DNA of 64,000 nucleotides from Paralithodes platypus (lineage: Eukaryota > Arthropoda > Malacostraca > Decapoda > Lithodidae). Position numbers and translations under genes: made by a program. This document shows, in pieces, positions 55,398-64,000 of the stretch. Every line of letters begins with the position of its first letter. Positions within the stretch are counted from its first letter, which is position 1. The stretch is from the NCBI GenBank assembly GCA_032716605.1, contig CM064485.1, positions 36,862,658-36,926,657 of the forward strand. The letters run 5' to 3'. The notes under the pieces are model-generated. The model had not been told where the DNA came from, searched no databases, and was given only the letters and a program-made list of their open reading frames with translations.

Positions 55398-55515
55398 GTA
55401 GGAACCGGGGAAATTTTTCTACCGAAAAATGTACTTGTCTTAAGAAAAAAGGTGGGGGGGGGGGGTCTAGGGGTGTTTTTCTAAGCTTGATGGAGGTCTA
55501 GCGAGTTAACTCAAA
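55398..55515 (+). repeat. Single arm of the 44.8-kb foldback
   Basis: GGAAATTTTTCTACCGAAAA, a G-run, GTCTAGGGGTG, TAAGCTTGATGGAGGTCTAG. It matches both arms at 44803-45045. 55568-55620 (GGCTCCAACTTCCTTATAAC) matches 43695-43740. Confidence 0.7.
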
Positions 55516-55832
55516 AATATATTAAATAAATAGACCAAAAACCAAGCACTACCCCCTTATAATAGCCATGTTTACGGCTCCAACTTCCTTATAACCTGAA
55601 ACTCGCAAGCGGTCAACTATTACTTTAGCTTAAGTAAGGTACCGGTATAGTCTGCTAGTGTACCCTAACCTCTATAACGCGAAAAGGGCTAGAGAAAATG
55701 GGCTGTATACATTTCCACACCTATTCCCTGGCTGACCCTTCCCTAATGGTAGAAACACTAGCTGAATTATTCCTAACCTTTAACTCGAAAAAGGGCTAGA
55801 GCAAATGGGGCAGGATATTCAAATACCTATTC

Positions 55833-55902
55833 ATCTGGGATCTGCCTTGTGTGGGCCAATCGGCTTTCTGCAGATTCCCATTTTCTTATGTTTTCTTATG
55901 TT
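55833..55902 (+). mobile_element. 70-bp CR1 3' tail insertion
   Basis: GGGATCTGCCTTGTGTGGGC, CGGCTTTCTGCAGATTCCC, TTTTCTTATG repeats. ATTC flanks it (55829-55832, 55903-55906). The empty site CACCTATTCCCTGGCTGACC is present uninserted at about 55728-55750. Confidence 0.9.
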
Positions 55903-56035
55903 ATTCCCTGGCTGACCCTTCCCTAATGGTAGACATATTAGCTCGATTATTCTAGTCGGTTGTGAGTTAGTTATGGAGGTTAATGATAAAGAGTATTGGC
56001 CTAATCATTTGGTGTTCCTCTTAAAATTGCAGGCT

Positions 56036-56180
56036 CGCTATCGCTCGCCAGGAAATAATCGACATCTAAATGGCACGAAAGGTCTTAAAATTGACAACGA
56101 AATGGGGCGAAAGGTGTTAAAATCGCCAAACTAATGGGCGTCTTATAATCTCTCAAAACTAGTGGGGCTAAACATTAGGG
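56036..56180 (-). repeat. Module X copy 4 (inverted)
   Basis: GGCTCGCTATCGCTCGCCAG, GGCACGAAAGGTCTTAAAA, CGCCAAACTAATGGGCGTC. Confidence 0.7.
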
Positions 56181-56279
56181 AGGAGGGGGTCCAGAAAAAC
56201 GGTCTGCCTCCCTTTAACGCGAGGGAAAAGTGAAGCCGAGCACGGTATTGACCTTGAAATATTGTGTAGGCCTGCCTAC

Positions 56280-56302
56280 CTTCTCCCTCCTTCCTTCCTT
56301 CC

Positions 56303-56343
<41 letters not shown>

Positions 56344-56700
56344 TGCCACGTCCTAGAATATCCTCTCTCTCTCTCTCTCTCTCTCGTATGAATATCCTCT
56401 CTCTCTCTCTCTATGCCACGTCCTAGAATACTGCCACGTCCTAGAATATCGCTCTCTCTCTCTCTCTCGATGCTCCTAGAATATCCTCCTCTCTCTCTCT
56501 CTCTCTCTCGTCTTTTTATGCCACGTCTAGAATATCGTCTCTCTCTCTCTCTCTCTCTCTTTTATGCCACGTCCTAGAATATCCTCTCTCTTCTCTCTTC
56601 ACTCAGTCGTATGGCTCTCTCTCTCTCTCTCTCTCTCTGCTATCTCTCTCTATGCCACGTTCCTCTCTCTCTCTCTCTCTCTCGCTCTCTCTGTCACGTA
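56280..56700. repeat. Composite (CT)n minisatellite
   Basis: (CT)n blocks alternate with TATGCCACGTCCTAGAATAT, several irregular units. The inverse motif (ATATTCTACGACGTGGCATA) occurs once at 44100-44119. Confidence 0.85.
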
Positions 56701-56869
56701 GAAAAGGAGGAGAGAAGGGGGTTGGGGGGGGGGGGAGGGGGAAGAAGGGACGGGACAAGACTGTGGATTGATAGAAGGGGAGGGGGGGGGGGGGAGGTAA
56801 GACATGTGTTTCAGTTCAGTGTCGCGTCCATGTCCCCCAAACACCTCTCTTTTTTTTCTCTCTTTCTCT
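56701..56869 (-). repeat. Module Z (inverted copy), at gap edge
   Basis: G-runs, GGACAAGACTGTGGATTGAT, AGACATGTGTTTCAG, TGTCGCGTCCATGTCC: the reverse complement of 43907-44062. It ends in T/C-rich sequence at the gap. Confidence 0.7.
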
Positions 56870-56969
56870 NNNNNNNNNNNNNNNNNNNNNNNNNNNNNNN
56901 NNNNNNNNNNNNNNNNNNNNNNNNNNNNNNNNNNNNNNNNNNNNNNNNNNNNNNNNNNNNNNNNNNNNN
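56870..56969. other. Assembly gap, 100 N
   Basis: Exactly 100 N, a conventional scaffold spacer of unknown true size. It lies between a simple-repeat-rich module and an RT fragment, so both sides may be incomplete. Confidence 0.99.
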
Positions 56970-57363
56970 ATTGTGCCGTGTCCTAGCATGAAACCAAACT
57001 GCATATCGTCAATATCATACCTTCAAAGACTTTCTCACAGACCTTCATGACTTGATCAAGTATTTTCAGGCCCCTATAATTTTTCCTATCCAATGAGTCC
57101 CCTTTGCTCGTATACAGTATATAATATACTTTTGTGCCATTCATCAGAGATTACTTCCTCTCTGATGATGAAGTTAATTAGCTCATTGAACACACCTACT
57201 CCTTTCTCACCTGAGGCCTTAATCATCTCGGCTAGAATGCCAGAGCATCCTGCAGCTTTTCTGTCCTTCATTAAGTTATTGCACTGCTTACAAAAGCTGG
57301 CACAATCACAGGGAGGGGGGAGTATTGGCTTTTCGTTGCTAAGCTTCTCTATTCCATTCAAAT
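56970..57363 (-). mobile_element. LINE RT fragment, cut by the gap
   Basis: Minus strand: DRKAAGCSGILAEMIKASGE, LINFIIREEVISDEWHKS, KNYRGLKILDQVMKVCEKVF, frameshift, then MQFGFMLGHGT running into the gap. This order (AAGxSGI, GLKLLDQVMKV, QFGFMPGRGT) is a common LINE RT start. The rest would lie across the gap. Confidence 0.8.
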
Positions 57364-57903
57364 TCCATGTTGAATAATCTTTCGTAGTGTATCACAAACT
57401 TATTTTACAATGGAAAATAATGCATGAGGAGGGCTGGGTAGGCCTATTAGTATTTTGTGAAATAACTTAAATTAGGTTAGGCTATAGTATACTTCATTAG
57501 GTTATTAGGCCTATGAGAAACCAGGCCTAGGCCTAGCTTAATTTTATTTCACTGCTCAACATATTTTTATTATCGTTTTGCTTTTGAGCTCTGCATAGGG
57601 CTCTGCTATATTCAGGTAGGCTTGGGTTTTAGTAAAATTGCATTAGGCTATGCTACATATTTTTACTTCTATTGGAAAGCACAGGCCTACACAATAGTAC
57701 ACGTCATGTTAAAGAATTTAACCTAGCCTACCACAATTTAGCCTAGACTGAAAGAACAAAAAAAATAGGCTAGGCTAATTGCAGCTAAATAATTTAGCCT
57801 AGCCTCACCAATTAAGCCTAGACTGAAAAAACAAAACAAAAATAGGCTAATTGCAGTTTTGGTAAGAGTTGTAGTTGTGGGCATACCAAAAGCTTTGTTT
57901 ATA
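57364..57903. other. AT-rich sequence with TAGGCCTA words
   Basis: No gene. TAGGC, GCCTAG and TTAGG words are strikingly frequent from here to about 60470. Confidence 0.5.
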
Positions 57904-58156
57904 TAGCCTAGTCGCACGCTCGCAGTGAGGCCTACATTCGCTTCTAATTTAACTGCTGGGTTAAAATTGGCAAAGCCACCCTCAATCCGCAGGCCGGTAA
58001 CAAAATAATTTACCCAACGCCTGGCCGTGAGATACAATAATGGGTTGAAGGGGCTTTATCCCCCTATGACTTATTGTCATCATCATCTATATCACCAGCT
58101 GGGGCAAATAACCACAGTCAAATTAGACGCGAATGTAACTGCGAGCGTGCGACTAC
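57904..58156. mobile_element. About 250-bp TIR element
   Basis: TAGTCGCACGCTCGCAGT at the left is the inverse of ACTGCGAGCGTGCGACTA at the right, with TACATTCGCxTCTAATTT continuing the arms to about 38 bp. Inside is TGACTTATTGTCATCATCAT. Related interiors are at 58535 and 60585. No coding. Confidence 0.65.
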
Positions 58157-58534
58157 GTAAATAAAGGGGACGATAGACCCGCTAACACAACTCTTAACAC
58201 ATTTTTTCCTAATGTATTAGATATTTTTATATTTATGACCTCAACAGTTGAAAGATGACAATTTTATGGTTTATTTTAGGCTATACAAAAACATTTGCTT
58301 TGTAACTTAGATACTCATATTTATGCTTATAATTGCAGTACGAGTGGGTTTTTTCTTTTTATATGTAGGCCTAGGCTAAACAAATGTTAGTTTTTGTTTT
58401 ATAGGCTAAACTAGGCTGAATTTATGCTAATAAATATTAATTGGAGGGAGCAAATCTGTCAAGGAATAGCCTAGATGTGGAAATTTACAGCCAATTTGCT
58501 CTAGCCCTTTTTGAGATACAGAGGTTAGAGATCG

Positions 58535-58670
58535 TTGGATACAATAATATGTTGAGGGGGTCAATCGCCCCCCATGACATATTGTCATCATCATATATAT
58601 TGCCAGCAGGGGGCAAATAGCCTAGGCCTAGCCTAACTACAACAAAAATCGCCGTCAAAATAGACGCAAA
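58535..58670 (+). repeat. GTCATCATCAT repeat, second copy
   Basis: GATACAATAATATGTTGAGG, CCCCCCATGACATATTGTC, CCAGCAGGGGGCAAATAG, GTCAAAATAGACGC, colinear with 58025-58135. An inverted copy is at 60585-60680; a partial one at 60290-60330. Confidence 0.65.
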
Positions 58671-59660
58671 CTTATATTAACTACGGCGATCGTCCATTGC
58701 CCGCACCGGCCGTCCCCCGGTTATTGTTGAGGTCCTGAGGAACCGTATGACTTTGACGAGCTCTTCCCTCCGCTGTCTCTGCATCCCATGTATCGTAAAT
58801 GGTACCTCTTCCCCTCCACATCCTACATCTGGTCGTTCTACATATGCCTCCTAAGCCTCGCCTCGTCCCGTCACTGAGCATGTGGATGGGCGTCCCTTTC
58901 TGGCTTCAAAGATGGATTCCTTCCGACAGCTCCTACTGGATTGTCTGGGGTTGGTTGATAAGGGCACCTCGCTTCAAGACATTGCTCTGGCCCTAGTACC
59001 GTGGTTTGTAGGTCTCTGGTTCACCACCTGATGACCTGCTATTGGGTTGTTGCCTTTACAGTGTTACGGTTCTACGAATGACCTAGAATGAAAGTGACAC
59101 GGTGGTGAATTTTAACCTTAACTATAAACTAATTTAATTGTGACATAGGATCTCCACGACCGCGAACTTATATTAACTACGGCGATCGACCATTGCCCGC
59201 ACCGGCCGTCCCCCGGTTATTGTTGAGGTCCTGAGGAACCGTATGACTTTGACAAGCTCTTCCCTCCGCAGTCTCCGCATCCCATGTATCGTCGTACGGT
59301 ACCTCTTCCCCTCCACATCCTACATCTGGTCGTCGTACATATGCCTCCTAAGCCTCGCCTCGTCCCGTCACTGAGCATGTGGATGGGCGTCCCTTTCTGT
59401 CTTCAAAGATGGATTCCTTCCGACAGCTCCTACTGGATTGTCTGGGGTTGGTTGATAAGGGCACCTCGCTTCAAGACATTGCTCTGACCCTAGTACTGTG
59501 GTTTGTAGGTCTCTGGTTCACCACCTGATGACCTGCTATTGGGTTGTTGCCTTTAAAGTGTTACGGTTCTACGAATGACCTAGAATGAAAGTGACACGGT
59601 GGTGAATTTTAACCATAACTATAAACTAATTTAATTGTGACATAGGATCTCCGCGACTAC
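58671..59660. repeat. 496-bp tandem duplication
   Basis: Two units starting CTTATATTAACTACGGCGAT (58671 and 59167), about 97-98% alike by eye. Each contains a plus-strand frame MDSFRQLLLDCLGLVDKGTS, QDIAL, ending WFVGLWFTT and a stop, kept in both units with conservative changes. I recognise no family. It could be coding residue of an unknown element or chance. Confidence 0.85.
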
Positions 59661-59698
59661 GGTAGGGCCGGAGTGGGCGAGTATTCGCCTGAGGTTGC

Positions 59699-59717
59699 CC
59701 CAAGACAAGACAAGACA
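59699..59717. repeat. (CAAGA)n short tract
   Basis: Three to four pentamers after GAGGTTGCCC; possibly the tail of the element duplicated upstream. Confidence 0.7.
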
Positions 59718-60584
59718 AAATTCTAGTGCTGGTTTTACTCAGATTTTGTGAGTTTTAATTTAGCCTAGCCTAGGCCTAAGAGTTCAGAAAATTTGCAAAA
59801 TGCACCCCATACTAGCCAACTAGGCCTAATAGGCCTAGTGATTCTTTTTTGGCAGACCACCCACAAATGTTCATATAGCCTAGGCCTAGGCTAGCCTAAG
59901 TTCTGGAATGTATGTTGGAATAGCCTTCATATAAACTGTAGGCTAGGCTACTTCCTTTTAATTTAAGTTTGATTCTTTGGAAAAATCTATTAGGCCTAGA
60001 CCAGGGCAGGAAAGTAGCATTTAAAATGACGTGTAAAAAGTCGCCCATAAACGGCGGGCCGCTATGTTATTGTAATTTGGGAGCTTATTTCGTCTGTTGA
60101 TTGACTCTGTCATTAATTGGGGATCCTATGAATTAACATAGATGATGATGACTTACCGTACATCATAATACGTGACGGGCCGACGTGGGGGGGCAGAGCC
60201 GCAGAGACCCCCTCAACATATTGGTGTCCCACAGTAACTTTTAATGGGATGGATGTAGTTACCGGGTGTACGGTCGTCATGTTTACATAGGGCGATCGTC
60301 GCGGTTAACTTCGCGTCTATTTTGACGTAGATTTTTTTCGGCATATTTAATTTTATTCACTTCCTTTTATATTTAGGCTATAATCTAGCTTTGGCACGAC
60401 AATAACCCTAACCTAGTCTTTCTTAAAGATTCTTCTAATCTTCCAGTAGCCTATAGCCTAATTTAGGTAATTTTTAAAGGCACACAATTAAATGGTTGGT
60501 ATTTTAAACGATACTACTGCAGCATTATGAGAAACAATTTATTAGAGATAATAGGCAACAATAGATTCGCCATATTTTTCTCCA
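59718..60584. other. No gene; TAGGCCTA-rich and a MITE-like piece
   Basis: Continues the TAGGC-word enrichment. 60125-60330 contains ACCCCCTCAACATATTGGTG and CGCGTCTATTTTGACG in the inverse orientation of the 58.5-kb repeat. Confidence 0.45.
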
Positions 60585-60680
60585 AGAGTGATGATGACAA
60601 TATGTCATGGGGGGGGGGGTGACCCCCCTCAACCTATTATTGTATCCAAAAGCAGTCAAATAGACGGGAACATGATGGCC
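60585..60680 (-). repeat. GTCATCATCAT repeat, inverted copy
   Basis: GATGATGACAATATGTCATG, G-run, CCCCCCTCAACCTATTATTG: reverse of 58535-58640. Confidence 0.65.
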
Positions 60681-60779
60681 AGCATCCGCCGCCGCTCCGC
60701 GTAGTGTAAACAAGGCTGGCGGTACAGCCGAACTCTACATCTACCCCACTAATTTTCCAACTAGCATAACCGATGATTA

Positions 60780-61670
60780 TCAATGATCAATCCCAGTCAG
60801 AAACGTCCATGCTTCCCTCCCATAAGTCAATGTCGGGATTACCACACTGTCATGCAAGGACTTCTTTACTTCCATGCTGATCACCCTATTTCTTCTTACT
60901 GCTTTCAGAGTTCCTACAACGCTCTTCCCCTGTTACACTTTCTCCCACACTTCTTCATCCATAGGCCTACTCACATCTTTACTAAACACACTGCCCAAAT
61001 ACTTAAATGAGCTGACATTCTTCATAGCCGTTCAACCTCACTTCACACTCTATGGTTGCACCCTTTCAATGACCATAATATTGCTCTTCCTAGCATTTAC
61101 CTCCATATTCCGATTTTTCACACACTGTTCCAAACATATTTACCTGACCCTGCAACTCCCATTCACTATCGCTCATCAGAACTGTGTTGTCAGCAACAGT
61201 AGTACCGGTACTGTACTGTTGAGGCAACTTCCACTCGTTTCCTTCCCTTATCAGCGGTACACCAACATCCGCTGCTCTTCCGTGTATTTCTTTCATGACT
61301 CCATCCATATACTGTACTGGTATATGTTGAACAACCATTGGGACATCACATACACCCTTACTTCAACCCAACATTCAGATTAAAGAACTCGCTCTGTTAA
61401 TTATCCACACATACTGACATACTGACACCTTTGCACCCTCATACATGCTCTTAATTGCTTTCAGCAACTTGCCATCTACTCCGTATATTTTCAGTACCGG
61501 TACCGGTACTTTCCACATACCTTCTTTATCAATTCTGTCATAGGCCTTCTCCAACTCCATAAATGCAGCATACAACTTTTGTCACTTCTCCAGATATTTC
61601 TCCACAACACATTTCTGGGCAAAAATCTGAGCTACACATCTTCTTCCCTTCCTAAGATGACTACAGTATG
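60780..61670 (-). mobile_element. LINE-B-family RT fragment 1
   Basis: Minus strand: LYAAFMELEKAYDRIDKEGM, YGVDGKLLKAIKSMYEGAKV, IPVQYMDGVMKEIHG, NTVLMSDSEWELQGQVNMFG (degenerate FADD region), ECEVKLNG, then decayed C-terminus. Several frameshifts. Confidence 0.8.
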
Positions 61671-61677
61671 CTAACCG

Positions 61678-61920
61678 TTTCCCCAGCAATACTGACTGAA
61701 AATGTCCAAATATATTGCATGTCCTCTTCAGATTTATCTAAAATATGTAAAATTACACCAAATACCACTACAGTAGCACTGAAATCAATAAAACTCACTA
61801 ACAGGATAAATAAATGGAAGAAATACTCCAAAAGATTAATATATTAACTCTTTACCCAGCAATACTGACTGAAAATGCCTAAATAGATTGCATGTGCTCT
61901 TCAGATTTATACATACATAC
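61678..61920. repeat. AT-rich repeat, two copies
   Basis: CCCAGCAATACTGACTGAAA, then ATTGCATG and GATTTATCTAAAATATGTAA. It recurs at 61853, partly at 62256 and again at 63840-64000, always next to LINE-B-type RT fragments. Confidence 0.65.
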
Positions 61921-61924
61921 GTAT

Positions 61925-62265
61925 ATAACATTTTAAGACTGAGTGCTCCACACAGATGTGAAGTTTCAGTCTCTTTTCCTAATGGCGGCGTTCCAGGCAA
62001 CCTGTTAAGGGATGCTTTACTTGTCAAGTTTTTGGATTTGAGATCGGCACGTATAGTCCGATCCCAGGTCTTACTCGGTCCACCCCTTGGTGCAGCTCCC
62101 TCCACAATCGCAGACCTGTATCTTTTCACCCAATTTTGTTCATCCATTCTCTCCACATGTCCATACCATTCCAGTTTACTTGTACGCATCTCCTCGCTAA
62201 TACTCTTTATACCTAAACGTCTCTTCAGCTCATCATTTGTTATTCTGTTGACATCCTTTATCTGA
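61925..62265 (-). mobile_element. LINE RT C-terminal fragment
   Basis: DVNRITNDELKRRLGIKSIS, RTSKLEWYGHVERMDEQNWV, RGGPSKTWDRTIRADL: the usual C-terminal tail of a LINE RT, distinct from the LINE-B tail. Truncated. Confidence 0.75.
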
Positions 62266-62360
62266 AATATGTAAAATTACACCAATTACCAACTACATTA
62301 CCAACAAATTTAATAAAGTACACTAACAGGATAAAGAAAATGTAAGAAATAGCCCTAAAG

Positions 62361-63130
62361 ATGAATTTATCTATCTATCTATTGACGGACGCCTTGATCC
62401 CCGAAGGATTGGCCACGAACGAAACACCCCTATGCACCTCTGTCCCCAGTCAGTCGACACCCCTCCTCCCATCCAGCACCGCTTTCACGCATATACTTCT
62501 TAATCTATCCTTCCACCTCTCTCTCGGTTTATTTCTCCCTCTGTCCTTCCACCTCACTCGTACACGCTCTTAGTCATTCTCTCGCTTCCCATACATTCCA
62601 CATGGCCGAACCATCTCAAGGTGTTCTTTTTCGCACTTTCCAGTACATTCACACCACACCTCTCTCGTACTTGCTCATTCGTCTGTCTATCCCTCCATGT
62701 AACTCTGCACACACTTCTCAAGTAACTAATTTCCATGCCTTTCACTCTTGGTTTGAATCTCTCCAACAACGTCCATGCTTCGCTTCCGTAAGTCAGTGTC
62801 GGGATTACCACACTGTCATGCAATGACTTCTTCAGTTCCATGCTGACCACCCTATTTCATGTTACTGCTTTCAGCATTCCTACAACCCTCTTCCCATGTT
62901 GCACCCTCTCCCACACTTCTTCATCCATACTCCCATCTTTACTCTGGACACTGCCAAGATACTTAAATGAGCTGACAATCTCCATAGCCTGACCGTTCAA
63001 CTTCACCTCACACTCTGTGGCTTCACCCCTTTCGAAGACCATAACCTTGCTCTTCCCCGCATTTACCTTCAGATTCCATTTTTCGCACACTGTTCCCAAA
63101 ATATTTACCAGACCCTGCAACTCCCATTCA
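62361..63130 (-). mobile_element. LINE-B-family RT fragment 2 with (GATA)n tail
   Basis: Minus strand: MQGLVNILGTVCEKWNLKVN, AGKSKVMVFERGEATECEVK, SSFKYLGSVQSKDGSMDEEV, then in another frame VVIPTLTYGSEAWTLLERFK and NTLRWFGHVECMGSERMTKS. It ends in CAATAGATAGATAG. A single frameshift joins the two halves. Confidence 0.85.
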
Positions 63131-63852
63131 TATCATCAGCAAACAGCAGTACACAAACATCCACTGCTCATTCTTGTATTTCTTTTATGACTCCATCCAT
63201 ATACTGTATATATAGAACAACCATCTGGACATCACACACCCTTGCTTTACCAAACATTCAGATCAAAGAACTCCCTCTGTTCATTCTTCACACGTACTGA
63301 TACCTTTGCACTCTCATACATACTCTTCACTGCTTTCAGCAACTTGCCATCTACTCCATATATTCTCAGTACAGTACTTTCCACATACCTTCTCTATCAA
63401 CTCTGTCATTCCACTCGTTGCCTTCCCTTATTAGTGGTACACCAACATCCACTGCTCATCCTTGCATTTCTTTTATGACTCCATCCATATACAGTTCAGT
63501 ATATATTGAACAACCACGGGGACATCACACACCCTTTCTTTAACCCAAAATTCAGATCAAAGAACTCGCTCTATTCATTCTCAACACATACTGACACCTT
63601 TGCACCCTCATACATGCTTTTCACTGCTTTCAGCAACTTGCTATCTGCTCCGTATATTCCAAGTACTTTCTACATACCGGTACCTTCTCTTTCAACTCTG
63701 TCATAGGCCTTCTCCAAGTCCATGAAGGCAGCATACAACTGTTGTCCCTTCTCAAGATATTTCTCCACAACATATTTCAGGGCAAAGATCTGAGCTACAC
63801 ATCCTATTCTCTTCCAATGATGAATAGTGTATGTTAACCATTTCCCCAGCAA
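63131..63852 (-). mobile_element. LINE-B-family RT fragments with a 295-bp tandem duplication
   Basis: Two consecutive copies of the RT segment around motif A and the linker (starts near 63251 and 63546, CATTCAGATCAAAGAACTC-type). The second is followed upstream by KYLEKGQQLYAAFMDLEKAY and DRVEREG (63670-63852). Frames are broken. Confidence 0.75.
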
Positions 63853-64000
63853 TACTAAATGAAAATGCCCAAATATATTGCATGTGCTCTTCTGATTTAT
63901 CTAAAATATGTAAAATTATACCAAATACCAACTACATTAGCACAACACTCAATCAATCACAGAAACAGGATAAAAACATAGAATAAATACCCCAAAAGAT
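63836..64000. repeat. AT-rich repeat, further copy at window end
   Basis: CCCCAGCAATACTAAATGAA, ATATTGCATGTGCTCTTC, ending CCCCAAAAGAT, as at 61685-61850. Confidence 0.65.

Overview
The window is a repeat-dominated stretch of a metazoan nuclear genome. I see no intron-containing host gene, rRNA gene or convincing functional tRNA gene. The mix of CR1-like and other LINEs, a BEL/Pao element, an LTR element primed by tRNA-Arg, TTAA- and TA-bounded MITEs, very long (GA)n/(GT)n tracts and a 100-N gap suggests an arthropod, most likely a decapod crustacean. That assignment is an inference from family mix, not a proven identification.

Layout. 0-6.6 kb: a plus-strand LINE 3' end with poly(A); a minus-strand LINE cut by a 203-bp foldback element with a 7-bp target duplication; then LINE-A (minus) split by a nested GATA-tailed LINE-B. 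7.7-10.7 kb: a decayed plus-strand LINE-J carrying TTAA-MITE copy 1. 11-19 kb: fragments and two head-to-head copies of one LINE family (LINE-C minus, LINE-E plus), TTAA-MITE copy 2, and a TIR element inside LINE-E. 19.96-23.0 kb: the standout feature, an intact 1013-codon minus-strand ORF with a PHD-type zinc finger, a reverse transcriptase with YLDD, a Cys/His cluster and a PD-D restriction-like endonuclease. 24.5-26.3 kb: CR1 copy 1 (minus) holding TTAA-MITE copy 3. 27-31 kb: a BEL/Pao element decayed by frameshifts and cut off in its integrase region.

31.0-39.86 kb is an LTR-internal-LTR-internal-LTR array of a non-autonomous retrotransposon (minus orientation, LTRs about 1.8-1.9 kb, non-coding internals about 1.66 kb, tRNA-Arg-type primer site, G-rich polypurine tract). 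39.86-45.7 kb: a truncated CR1-like LINE, a tRNA-derived SINE, a perfectly centred palindromic element and many shuffled repeat modules. 45.8-54.6 kb: a TG minisatellite, an uninterrupted 615-codon CR1 RT copy inserted in a SINE-related repeat, and a near full-length CR1 (esterase ORF1 end, endonuclease/RT ORF2) inserted inside another CR1. 54.6-56.9 kb reuses the modules of 41-45.7 kb and ends at the assembly gap. 57-64 kb: an RT fragment, TIR elements, a 496-bp tandem duplication and several LINE-B-family RT fragments.

Functionally the window records successive retrotransposition. CR1 supplies RT and endonuclease and has left both long copies and 58-70 bp tails with target duplications. MITEs used DNA-transposon machinery not encoded here. 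Many breaks in the most similar CR1 copies are 1-nt homopolymer indels, so part of the apparent decay may be assembly error.
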